Shown here piece after piece: positions 1 through 5,811 of a DNA stretch of 7,195 nt. Origin of the DNA: Pelotomaculum sp. UBA5255 (GTDB taxonomy: Bacteria; Bacillota; Desulfotomaculia; Desulfotomaculales; Pelotomaculaceae). The DNA is taken from NCBI GenBank assembly GCA_002408725.1, contig DHTR01000010.1:1-7195 (forward strand), in the 5' to 3' direction. The translations under genes and the position numbers were made by a program. The notes under the pieces were generated by a model. It made no database searches, was not told the DNA's origin, and saw only the letters and a list, made by a program, of their open reading frames with translations. The first letter of the stretch is position 1. Each line of letters opens with the position of its first letter.

Positions 1-1047
1 TGGCTGCACGGTTTGCTGGTGGAGGGGGCCTATAGGTCGTTAGCCTGGGTTGTATCGGTAATGCTGCCCCCGATGGCCATCTTTTTCCCTCTTTTCACCT
101 TGCTGGAAGACCTCGGCTACCTGCCCCGGATCGCTTTTAACCTGGATCACATTTTTCGCAAAGCCGGCGCCCACGGCAAGCAGTCCCTGACCATGAGCAT
201 GGGCTTCGGCTGCAATGCTGCGGGAGTCATCGCCTGCCGAATCATTGAATCACCGAGGGAGCGGCTCATCGCCACCTTAACCAACAACTTTATTCCCTGC
301 AACGGGCGCTTCCCCATCTTGATCACACTTTCAATCTTGTTTATAGGAGGCGCCGTGTCTACCTCCTACCGCTCCGCCGTAGCTTCTGCGGTGGTGGTAG
401 GGCTTGTTTTAACAGGTATCATGGTTACCCTGACGGTCTCCCGGCTGCTGTCTAAAACACTGCTGCGAGGGGTACCTTCGTTCTTTATCCTGGAACTTCC
501 CCCCTATCGCAAGCCACAGCTAGGCAGGATCATCATCCGCTCCCTGCTGGACCGGACCCTCTTTGTGCTGGGGCGGGCAGTGGTTATCGCTCTTCCGGCA
601 GGCGCCATCACCTGGATCCTGGCCAATATTTCCATCGGTGGCTTGAGTATTTTAGGCCATGCCGCTGCATCCCTGAACCCCTTCGCCCGGCTCCTGGGCA
701 TGGACGGGTTTATTCTGATGGCCTTCATCCTGGGACTGCCGGCCAACGAAATTGTACTCCCCATTATGCTGATGAGCTATGTGTCCGCAGGGTCCATGAT
801 CGAGCCGGACAGCCTGGCGGCCCTGCATAATATTCTGGTAGTCCAGCACGGCTGGACCTGGCTGACAGCCCTGTCGGTGATGCTCTTCTCGCTGTTGCAC
901 TATCCCTGCGGCACCACGCTGCTGACCATTTTCAAGGAAACCCGCAGCCTCAAGTGGACGTTAATTGCCCTGCTATTGCCCCTGGCTGTTGCGGTGCTGG
1001 TCACCTTCACCCTGAACCAGGCAACCCGCTTACTGGGCCTGGTTTAA
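1..1047 (+). CDS. feoB: Ferrous iron transport protein B, C-terminal part (5' end outside window)
   Basis: FeoB carries Fe2+ across the cytoplasmic membrane. The window holds its last 348 residues; the reading frame is open from base 1, so the N-terminal G-protein domain (G1-G5 motifs) lies beyond the left edge. Visible marks are the Gate/nucleoside-recognition region with GFGCN (Cys about residue 71 of the fragment), a second conserved Cys in PCNGRFP (about 100), the GLPANEIVLP motif (about 245-254) and HYPCGTT followed by the FKETRSLKW stretch near the C-terminus (Cys about 303). These are typical FeoB landmarks, and the cysteines are thought to line the pore. About seven hydrophobic helices are seen, near 13-38, 105-120, 125-150, 186-210, 235-257, 284-311 and 319-338. 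It ends with TAA and is followed after 122 bases by a metal-dependent repressor on the same strand, which is a plausible regulator. A TTG at base 13 is not the start, because the homologous sequence continues upstream of it. Confidence 0.96.
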   Translation, partial: WLHGLLVEGAYRSLAWVVSVMLPPMAIFFPLFTLLEDLGYLPRIAFNLDHIFRKAGAHGKQSLTMSMGFGCNAAGVIACRIIESPRERLIATLTNNFIPCNGRFPILITLSILFIGGAVSTSYRSAVASAVVVGLVLTGIMVTLTVSRLLSKTLLRGVPSFFILELPPYRKPQLGRIIIRSLLDRTLFVLGRAVVIALPAGAITWILANISIGGLSILGHAAASLNPFARLLGMDGFILMAFILGLPANEIVLPIMLMSYVSAGSMIEPDSLAALHNILVVQHGWTWLTALSVMLFSLLHYPCGTTLLTIFKETRSLKWTLIALLLPLAVAVLVTFTLNQATRLLGLV

Positions 1048-1098
1048 GCTGTAAAAGGAATCATAATTATGTCACAATCGGTAATAACTTAGTGATAG

Positions 1099-1138
1099 GT
1101 ACCCGGTACCATAACTTAACAACTTGGGTACCGGGTAC
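1099..1138. promoter_or_regulatory. Perfect 12-bp inverted repeat, candidate repressor operator
   Basis: GTACCCGGTACC (1099-1110) and GGTACCGGGTAC (1127-1138) are exact reverse complements separated by 16 bases. Each arm also contains GGTACC, itself a palindrome. The element sits 31 bases upstream of the repressor start codon. No run of T follows, so it does not read as an intrinsic terminator. TTAACA at 1116-1121, between the arms, is a 5/6 match to a -35 box, but no good -10 follows at 16-18 bases. DtxR/MntR-type dimers bind palindromic DNA and often control their own genes, so autoregulation is a reasonable inference. The sequence does not match the MntR or DtxR boxes I know. Confidence 0.5.
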
Positions 1139-1169
1139 ATTAGAAAAAGGACTACAGGGGTTGAGTCCT

Positions 1170-1658
1170 ATGGATAACAATAAGATGAAATTTCACACGG
1201 TACGAGGGTACGCGCTTTTACGCCAGGATAACACCCTCACCCCCAGCATGGAAGATTATCTGGAGATGGCCTTTCGTCTTTCCAAGGATAAGGGCTATAC
1301 CAGAATTGGGGATCTGGCCGGCGCGCTGAATGTACAGCCACCTTCCGCCAGTAAAATGGTCCGCAGGCTTTCAGAAATGGCCTATCTGAAATACGAGAAG
1401 TACGGCATGATTGAATTTACGCGACGCGGCCGCGAACTGGGAAATTATTTACTGCAAAGACACGAGGCAATCGAGCAATTCCTGGGGCTCATTGGTGTCA
1501 CAGAAGGCATCCTGGAGGAAACAGAAAAACTGGAACACAATATCCGGGAAGAAACTGTGGAACGAATTACAATCCTGGTTGAATTTATACAACAAGATCA
1601 AAAACGACTGAATAGTTTTAACGGTTATTTGAAAAAAAGACTCAAGCTAACACCTTAA
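1170..1658 (+). CDS. MntR/DtxR-family metal-dependent transcriptional repressor
   Basis: A 162-residue cytoplasmic DNA-binding protein that should repress metal-uptake genes when loaded with Mn2+ or Fe2+. It has a winged helix-turn-helix (about residues 24-88, with DLAGALNVQPPSASKMVRRL as the HTH core) and a helical dimerisation/metal-binding domain (about 90-145). It lacks the C-terminal SH3-like domain of DtxR/IdeR and so has the short MntR architecture. All six ligands of Bacillus subtilis MntR (Asp8, Glu11, His77, Glu99, Glu102, His103) have counterparts here: Asp29, Glu32, His98, Glu119, Glu122 and His123. Compared with MntR there are about 21 extra N-terminal residues. ATG at 1170 is chosen because an AGGGG-like ribosome site lies about 10 bases before it; ATG 1185 is an alternative. 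The same frame is open back to 954, but that part overlaps feoB and lacks family similarity. It follows feoB, so iron control is possible despite the Mn-type ligands. Confidence 0.93.
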   Translation: MDNNKMKFHTVRGYALLRQDNTLTPSMEDYLEMAFRLSKDKGYTRIGDLAGALNVQPPSASKMVRRLSEMAYLKYEKYGMIEFTRRGRELGNYLLQRHEAIEQFLGLIGVTEGILEETEKLEHNIREETVERITILVEFIQQDQKRLNSFNGYLKKRLKLTP

Positions 1659-1848
1659 GTCAGGCCTCGGGACCCCATCCGACGAAACAGCCGTGATGAG
1701 CGTCAAAAAATCTGCTCCATCCACGGTAGAAAATCGCCTTTAAGGCAACAGCGCCAACAAAATATAATTCCCGGGTTACTCTGCTTATAGCTTGCCTGAG
1801 CAAGTATCGGGAGCAACTACCGGTGGAATAATATTGTCATTCAATTCA
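1659..1848 (+). other. Non-coding interval with several potential RNA hairpins
   Basis: No convincing gene and no intrinsic terminator are seen between the repressor and the next promoter. Three structures stand out. The first is an 11-bp stem with two bulged C residues and a 12-base A-rich loop (1691-1701 with 1714-1726). The second is the short palindrome GCCTTTAAGGC (1736-1746). The third is a nested pair in which TCCCG (1769-1773) faces CGGGA (1808-1812), enclosing the hairpin CTTGC-ctga-GCAAG (1791-1804). A TATAAT at 1763-1768 has no good -35 box. The interval may be a 3' untranslated region of the repressor mRNA or a regulatory RNA. It matches no riboswitch consensus I can recall, and all of it lies upstream of the promoter at 1849. 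Confidence 0.4.
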
Positions 1849-1878
1849 TTGACGCAGTGCGCCTAATGCTATTATAAT
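1849..1878 (+). promoter_or_regulatory. Sigma-A-type promoter for the MOSC/NifX-like unit
   Basis: The -35 box TTGACG (1849-1854, 5/6 to TTGACA) and the -10 box TATAAT (1873-1878, 6/6) are separated by 18 bases. Transcription would begin near 1885, giving a leader of about 44 bases before the GTG start at 1929. This is the best promoter in the window. It implies that the two downstream genes are transcribed independently of feoB and the repressor. Confidence 0.8.
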
Positions 1879-1912
1879 GTTATGAAACAATGTCAGATTG
1901 GTAATCATTAGC

Positions 1913-1919
1913 GGAGGTG
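1913..1919 (+). promoter_or_regulatory. Ribosome binding site that fixes the MOSC gene start
   Basis: GGAGGTG is a strong Shine-Dalgarno sequence. The first in-frame GTG (1917-1919) lies inside it and cannot be used with it. The next GTG, at 1929, is 9 bases downstream at ideal spacing, so translation should start there. Confidence 0.8.
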
Positions 1920-1928
1920 CAAAGAGCT

Positions 1929-2345
1929 GTGGGTAAAGTACTTGCAATCAACATCGGTGCAGAACGAGGCATTGAAAAAACATCGGTGAACAAAGGCCGG
2001 ATTATCGAGGGCTGGGGTCTGGAAGGGGACGCCCACGGAGGTGATTGGGACAGACAAGTCAGTGTTTTTCCAGTTGAAGCCCTGGAAAAAGTTCCCGATC
2101 AAAAAAAGGAAGAGGTCTTTAATGGTGGCCCTACTGAAAACATTGCCGTTTCCGGCATTCCCCTGGATGAGATGGCGGTGGGAAAAACCATTAGGATTGG
2201 TGAAGCCGAAATACAGATCCTGCATATTGGCAAAGAGGTGTTCAAAGAGCACGGAAGACCCTACATCGTCAGCCGGGAAGGCCGGTTCGGCCGAGTCGTC
2301 AAAGGGGGGCAAGTAAGCGTCGGTGATGAAGCTCAAATGATTTAA
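1929..2345 (+). CDS. Small stand-alone MOSC-domain protein lacking cysteine
   Basis: A 138-residue soluble protein made of a single MOSC domain, the fold found at the C-terminus of molybdenum cofactor sulfurases and in mARC and YiiM. Family marks are GLEGDAHGGDWDRQVS (residues 30-45), TENI (69-72), IGKE (100-103) and SREGRFGRVVKGG (115-127), followed by VGDE. Bacterial single-domain MOSC proteins usually read IGKEC(H)..C and carry a GDCVMPREG-like segment. Here those cysteine positions are replaced (IGKEVFKEHGRPYIVSREG), and the whole protein has no Cys. A sulfur-carrier role through a persulfide therefore looks impossible, and ligand or cofactor binding is more likely; that is inference. The GTG start is set by GGAGGTG 9 bases upstream. 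It is the first gene of a two-gene unit with a NifX-like protein, driven by the promoter at 1849-1878. Confidence 0.88.
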   Translation: MGKVLAINIGAERGIEKTSVNKGRIIEGWGLEGDAHGGDWDRQVSVFPVEALEKVPDQKKEEVFNGGPTENIAVSGIPLDEMAVGKTIRIGEAEIQILHIGKEVFKEHGRPYIVSREGRFGRVVKGGQVSVGDEAQMI

Positions 2346-2351
2346 ATAAGT

Positions 2352-2382
2352 TGCCGCCGGCGTGCCAGATGCCCGGCCGGCA
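2352..2382 (+). other. GC-rich hairpin between the MOSC and NifX-like genes
   Basis: TGCCGCCGG (2352-2360) pairs with CCGG (2373-2376) and CGGCA (2378-2382), leaving C2377 bulged. This gives a 9-bp stem with a 12-base loop. It follows the MOSC stop by 6 bases and no T-run follows, so termination is unlikely. It could stabilise the upstream message or separate translation of the two genes. Confidence 0.35.
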
Positions 2383-2427
2383 CAGATAATAACTGGAATA
2401 ACAAGATCAATAAGAGGGAGAAAGATC

Positions 2428-2799
2428 ATGAAAATAGCTATGCCGTACAGCGAAGGAAAGGTGAATCCACACTTTGGAAGCAGCCGGGAGTTTATTGTTT
2501 TTGATACCCAGGATGATAAAATCATCGGCAGTAAAATATTGACCAGTGAAAAACTGCACAACCACAGTGGAATTGCCGAGATGCTCAAGAGCGAAGGCGT
2601 GGAAGTTGTCATTACCGGCGGGGGCGGCAGGCCTATGGCTAATGCGCTCCAGGAAATCGGCTTCAAGGTAATCACCGGGATTTCAGGAGAAGTAAAAAAG
2701 GTCGCGGGAGACTACTTAACCGGACAGCTCATTGCCGGACCGGTGAGTTGCTCATGTAGCAGCGGGAGTTCTAACCACTGCCACTCTCACAATTCATGA
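2428..2799 (+). CDS. NifX/COG1433-type dinitrogenase iron-molybdenum cofactor-binding protein
   Basis: A 123-residue soluble protein of the NifB/NifX/NafY-like fold (COG1433), whose members bind Fe-Mo or Fe-S clusters or act as cluster carriers. Typical marks are the N-terminal MKIAMPYSEGKVNPHFG, FIVFDTQDDKI (about 22-32), the NHSGIAEMLKSEGVEVVI segment (about 45-62) and the glycine-rich VITGGGGRPMANAL (about 61-74). The C-terminus adds a Ser-rich tail with Cys108, Cys110, His117, Cys118, His119 and His121, which may bind metal. ATG 2428 is chosen because AGAGGGAG (2413-2420) lies 7 bases upstream and family similarity begins exactly there; the frame is open from 2362 but without support. No nif structural genes are in view, so a nitrogenase role is not implied. 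It shares the MOSC promoter and is closed by a strong terminator 4 bases after its stop. Confidence 0.9.
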   Translation: MKIAMPYSEGKVNPHFGSSREFIVFDTQDDKIIGSKILTSEKLHNHSGIAEMLKSEGVEVVITGGGGRPMANALQEIGFKVITGISGEVKKVAGDYLTGQLIAGPVSCSCSSGSSNHCHSHNS

Positions 2800-2803
2800 A
2801 AAG

Positions 2804-2843
2804 AAGCGACAGGCCCGTCAATTCCGGGTCTGCCGCTTTTTTT
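2804..2843 (+). terminator. Intrinsic terminator between convergent genes, probably bidirectional
   Basis: AAGCGACAGGCCCG (2804-2817) pairs with CGGGTCTGCCGCTT (2825-2838): 14 positions, with one A-C mismatch and one G-U pair and a 7-base loop. A run of seven T follows (2837-2843). It ends the MOSC/NifX-like transcript. Read on the other strand, the same stem is followed by CTTCTTTTC, so it can also stop adhE transcription, whose stop codon lies 47 bases away. Confidence 0.9.
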
Positions 2844-2889
2844 AACTATGTATTTTTTGATTAGATGATCTTTAACGAAAAATATTTTA

Positions 2890-5604
2890 TTATTGTAAGA
2901 TAGTACTGTTTTCTAGAATCCCTGCTGCTGAATCCTGCGGTAGTCCATAGAGAAATTTTTCCTGTCCAGGCCCGTTTCCCAACTCTTTTTCAGCTTCTTC
3001 ATACGAACACAGGCCATCATAGGACTGTCGCAAAATTGCCTCCAGTTCCCGGACCAGAGGCAGCCGGGGGTTAGTGGTTGTGCACTGATCTTCGAAAGCT
3101 TTTTCCGCCAGCTGAGGCAGCTTGCCCATAAATAGGTTTTGATCAATTCCCATTTCGGCAAAGGTAGCCGGTATACCCAGGGAACGATTCAGACTGTGAA
3201 CCGCCTCGATCAGGCTACGGACACCCTCACCTGTGGAAGCCGCAGGAAGCCCCAGATGGGCTGCAATTTGGCGGTATTTTTCCGGCGCCACATGATACTC
3301 ATATTTCGGAAAGGAAACAAACTTTGTAGGTATGCCGGCATTGTATTCAATAACATAGGGCAGGAAAACTGCGTTAGCCCGTCCGTGCGAGATGCCAAAT
3401 TCACCACCCACCTTGTGGGCCAGGCTGTGGTTGATCCCAAGAAAGGCGTTGGTAAAGGCCATCCCGGCGATGGCGGCGGCATTGTGCATCTTTTCCCGGG
3501 CCTCCCTGTCCCCAATACGCCAGGACCGGGGCAGGTATTCATGGACAAGCTTAATGGACTTGAGCGCCAGAGCATCGGTGAAGTCCGACGCCATCACCGA
3601 AACATAAGCCTCAATCCCGTGGGCCAGGACATCCAGACCGGCGTCGGCAACCAGGGAGCGCGGCAGGGTTTCCACAAAGTCCGGGTCGATGATAGCCACG
3701 TCCGGGGTCAATTCGTAGTCGGCCAGGGGGTACTTGATATCTTTGCCCCGGTCAGTGATGACCGCAAAGGCCGTAACCTCGGAGCCGCTCCCGCTGGTTG
3801 TGGGGATGGCCACAAGGCGGGCCTTGCGCCCCAGTTTCGGGTACTTGTAGGTTCGCTTGCGAATATCCAGGAACCTCAGCTTCAAAAATTCAAATTCAAC
3901 CTTCGGGTGCTCGTAAAAGAGCCACATCCCCTTAGCCGCGTCAATGGCCGAGCCGCCCCCCAGCGCAATAATGGTATCGGGCTGGAAGCGGTTCATCAAA
4001 TCCCGGCCTTTCAGAACCAGGTCCAGGGAGGGATCGGGTTCGACTTCGCTGAAAATTTCAATCACGGGCTTGAGTAACCTCTTTTCCAGGTGGTAGCGGA
4101 CCTTTTCCAGATGGCCCAGTTCCGCCATATTCTGATCGGTTACGATAAACACCCTTTCCACCCCGGGCATCTTTGCCAGGTATTGGATGGAGCCGGTTTC
4201 AAAAAACATTTTTTCAGGCACTTTGAACCACTGCATGTTGACGCGCCTTTTGGCCACCCTTTTGACGTTGACAAGATTTACCGCACTGACATTGGCCGTG
4301 GTGGTGTTTCTCCCGTAAGAGCCGCAGCCCAGCGTAAGGGAAGGCACGTTTGTGTTATAGATATCTCCGATGGCCCCGTGTGTAGCCGGCGCGTTAACAA
4401 TAATCCGCCCGGCCATAATCCGGTTGGCAAACACTCCCATCAATTTTTTATCAATGGTGTGAATTACAGCCGTGTGGCCCATCCCGCCATACTCCATCAT
4501 TTGTTCACAGCGCTTGATCCCCTCCATCGAATCATCTACAACATAATAGGCCAGGATGGGGCTGAGCTTTTCCCGGGAAAGAGGATCCTCCGGCCCTACC
4601 CCTGCCAGCCTGGCAATCAATATTTTGGTCCTTTCCGGCACCATAAAGCCGGCCATTTGAGCAATGGCGAAGGCCGACTTGCCGACCACTTCCGGGCTCA
4701 TTGAGCAGGTTTCGCCGCAGGTGGCAAACCGCTCTAATTGTTTCTGTTCGTCCGGGGTTACAAAATAGCAGCCATATTCCACCAGAAGCCTTTCTACCTC
4801 AGCCGATACTTCCCGGTCCACGATCAACCCCTGTTCGGAGGCGCAGATCATCCCGTTATCAAAGGTCTTGCTCAGGATCAAATCGGTGACTGCCCGTTTC
4901 AGTCCGGCAGTCTTTTCGATGTAACAGGGCACATTGCCGGGACCCACCCCGAGAGCCGGCTTCCCGCTGCTGTAGGCGGACTGAACCATCCCCGCGCCTC
5001 CTGTGGCCAGGATCAGGGCCACACCGGGATGGGCCATCAAGACCTTGGTTGCCTCAACGGAGGGGTGCTCAATCCAGCAAATGCAGTTTTCCGGCGCACC
5101 GGCCTCCACAGCAGCATCCAGCATGATTTTGGCCGCAGCGGCGCTGCACCCTTGCGCTCCTGGGTGAAAGCTGAAAATAATCGGGTTTCGAGTCTTAACG
5201 GAGATCAGCGACTTGAACAGGACGGTGGAAGTTGGGTTGGTTACCGGCGTCACACCCGCGATTACCCCCACCGGTTCGGCAATTTCTTCGTAGTCCTCTT
5301 CCTCGTCATAGCTAATCAGTCCGACCGTTTTATGGTACTTGATGCTATGATAGACGTATTCCGTTGCAAAAATGTTTTTTGTTATTTTATCTTCATAGAC
5401 CCCTCGACCGCTTTCCTCCACGGCCATTTTGGCCAGTTCCATATGCCGGTCCAGACCGGCCAGCGCCATGGACTTGACAATCCTGTTTACATCTTCCTGC
5501 CCGAGCAGCAAAAATTTTTGCAAAGCACCCTGTGCTTTTTTCACCAGGTCGTTGATCATCCGACCGCTCTCAGCTTGCTGCCTGCCGTTATTAACCTCCT
5601 GCAC
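2890..5604 (-). CDS. adhE: Bifunctional acetaldehyde-CoA/alcohol dehydrogenase
   Basis: Converts acetyl-CoA through acetaldehyde to ethanol (or the reverse) with two NADH; a cytoplasmic enzyme whose homologues form spirosome filaments. Its 904 residues compare with 891 in E. coli. The N-terminal aldehyde dehydrogenase half (about 15-440) has the ATGGAGMVQSAYSSGKPALG region (200-219) and the catalytic Cys254 in FDNGMICASEQ, equal to E. coli Cys246. After a linker (about 440-465, VKRVAKRRVNMQWFKVPEKM) comes the iron-dependent alcohol dehydrogenase half, with GGGSAIDAAK (549-558) for NAD. Asp658, His662, His726 and His740 match the Fe2+ ligands Asp653, His657, His723 and His737. All catalytic and metal residues are present. 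The GTG start at 5604 gives an N-terminus of usual length, but its ribosome site (GGGG) is weak; ATG at 5559 (889 residues) is the alternative. It is a single-gene unit lying between two terminators. I found no Rex-type TTGTGA...TCACAA operator upstream. Confidence 0.97.
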   Translation of the reverse strand: MQEVNNGRQQAESGRMINDLVKKAQGALQKFLLLGQEDVNRIVKSMALAGLDRHMELAKMAVEESGRGVYEDKITKNIFATEYVYHSIKYHKTVGLISYDEEEDYEEIAEPVGVIAGVTPVTNPTSTVLFKSLISVKTRNPIIFSFHPGAQGCSAAAAKIMLDAAVEAGAPENCICWIEHPSVEATKVLMAHPGVALILATGGAGMVQSAYSSGKPALGVGPGNVPCYIEKTAGLKRAVTDLILSKTFDNGMICASEQGLIVDREVSAEVERLLVEYGCYFVTPDEQKQLERFATCGETCSMSPEVVGKSAFAIAQMAGFMVPERTKILIARLAGVGPEDPLSREKLSPILAYYVVDDSMEGIKRCEQMMEYGGMGHTAVIHTIDKKLMGVFANRIMAGRIIVNAPATHGAIGDIYNTNVPSLTLGCGSYGRNTTTANVSAVNLVNVKRVAKRRVNMQWFKVPEKMFFETGSIQYLAKMPGVERVFIVTDQNMAELGHLEKVRYHLEKRLLKPVIEIFSEVEPDPSLDLVLKGRDLMNRFQPDTIIALGGGSAIDAAKGMWLFYEHPKVEFEFLKLRFLDIRKRTYKYPKLGRKARLVAIPTTSGSGSEVTAFAVITDRGKDIKYPLADYELTPDVAIIDPDFVETLPRSLVADAGLDVLAHGIEAYVSVMASDFTDALALKSIKLVHEYLPRSWRIGDREAREKMHNAAAIAGMAFTNAFLGINHSLAHKVGGEFGISHGRANAVFLPYVIEYNAGIPTKFVSFPKYEYHVAPEKYRQIAAHLGLPAASTGEGVRSLIEAVHSLNRSLGIPATFAEMGIDQNLFMGKLPQLAEKAFEDQCTTTNPRLPLVRELEAILRQSYDGLCSYEEAEKELGNGPGQEKFLYGLPQDSAAGILENSTILQ

Positions 5605-5673
5605 TTGTACCCCATCCCCTATCGAAAAACCGTTTAAAGAAAGTATTTCCTGCCCGGGCTTTAATATTCCCGG
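5605..5673 (-). promoter_or_regulatory. adhE upstream region, no confident promoter
   Basis: adhE transcription must start between the terminator hairpin and the GTG at 5604, unless there is read-through. No consensus -35/-10 pair is evident on the - strand. A short inverted repeat, CCGGG (5669-5673) and CCCGG (5654-5658) with a 10-base AT-rich spacer, is a possible regulator site. TTGACC, a good -35 match, lies inside the terminator stem, but the nearest TATTAA is only 15 bases further on. Confidence 0.3.
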
Positions 5674-5811
5674 TTAAAAAAGGTCAAGGGCCGGAAACGC
5701 TTGAAAGCTTCCGGCCTTTGACCTTTTAATAAAATCTTCTTCATTGATCGGAAGGTACTGACCTTCCGGGTCCTCGTAGTAGAACTTAACCGAACGAGGC
5801 CTTGTATTTAT
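5674..5811 (-). other. 45-codon open frame in phase after the permease stop, no start codon
   Basis: Directly after the permease TAA the same frame stays open for 45 codons and ends at TAA 5676-5674. It contains no ATG, GTG or TTG. The translation is hydrophilic and protein-like, for example VKFYYEDPEGQYLPINEEDF followed by IKRSKAGSFQAFPALDLF. It could be a remnant of a decayed gene, a stop-codon read-through extension, or chance: a stretch of this length without a stop is not rare. Both the 8-bp hairpin CGGAAGGT-actg-ACCTTCCG (5749-5768) and the terminator stem lie within it. I do not recognise a family. Confidence 0.25.
5676..5727 (-). terminator. Strong intrinsic terminator after the ABC transporter unit
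   Basis: A 19-bp stem is formed by 5678-5696 (AAAAGGTCAAGGGCCGGAA) and 5709-5727, with one G-U pair and a 12-base loop. On the - strand it is followed by a run of six T (complement of 5676-5681). It separates the ABC permease from adhE. A shorter T-run (TTTTAAT) on the + side could allow some termination in that direction too. Confidence 0.9.

Noticed and set aside
1099..1138. Inverted repeat as a feoB terminator
   Set aside because: The stem has a 16-base loop and no following T-run, so intrinsic termination is unlikely.
954..1169. N-terminal extension of the repressor frame back into feoB
   Set aside because: The segment overlaps the feoB 3' end in another frame, contains the inverted repeat, and has no counterpart in MntR/DtxR proteins.
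1697..1744. 15-codon frame MSVKKSAPSTVENRL
   Set aside because: It is too short, has no ribosome binding site, and lies inside the hairpin-forming stretch; nothing supports translation.
1659..1848. Known riboswitch (Moco, manganese yybP-ykoY, NiCo, c-di-GMP)
   Set aside because: None of the conserved core sequences I can recall for these classes is present, and the next gene's promoter lies downstream of the stretch.
1908..2675. 255-codon - strand frame opposite the MOSC and NifX-like genes
   Set aside because: It is antisense to two recognisable protein families that have a promoter, ribosome sites and a terminator on the + strand.
3139..5637. Long + strand open frames (3139-4077, 4090-4704, 4738-5637) opposite adhE
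   Set aside because: They lie entirely antisense to a complete adhE with all catalytic residues, and their translations show no domain features. GC-rich codon bias on the other strand explains them.
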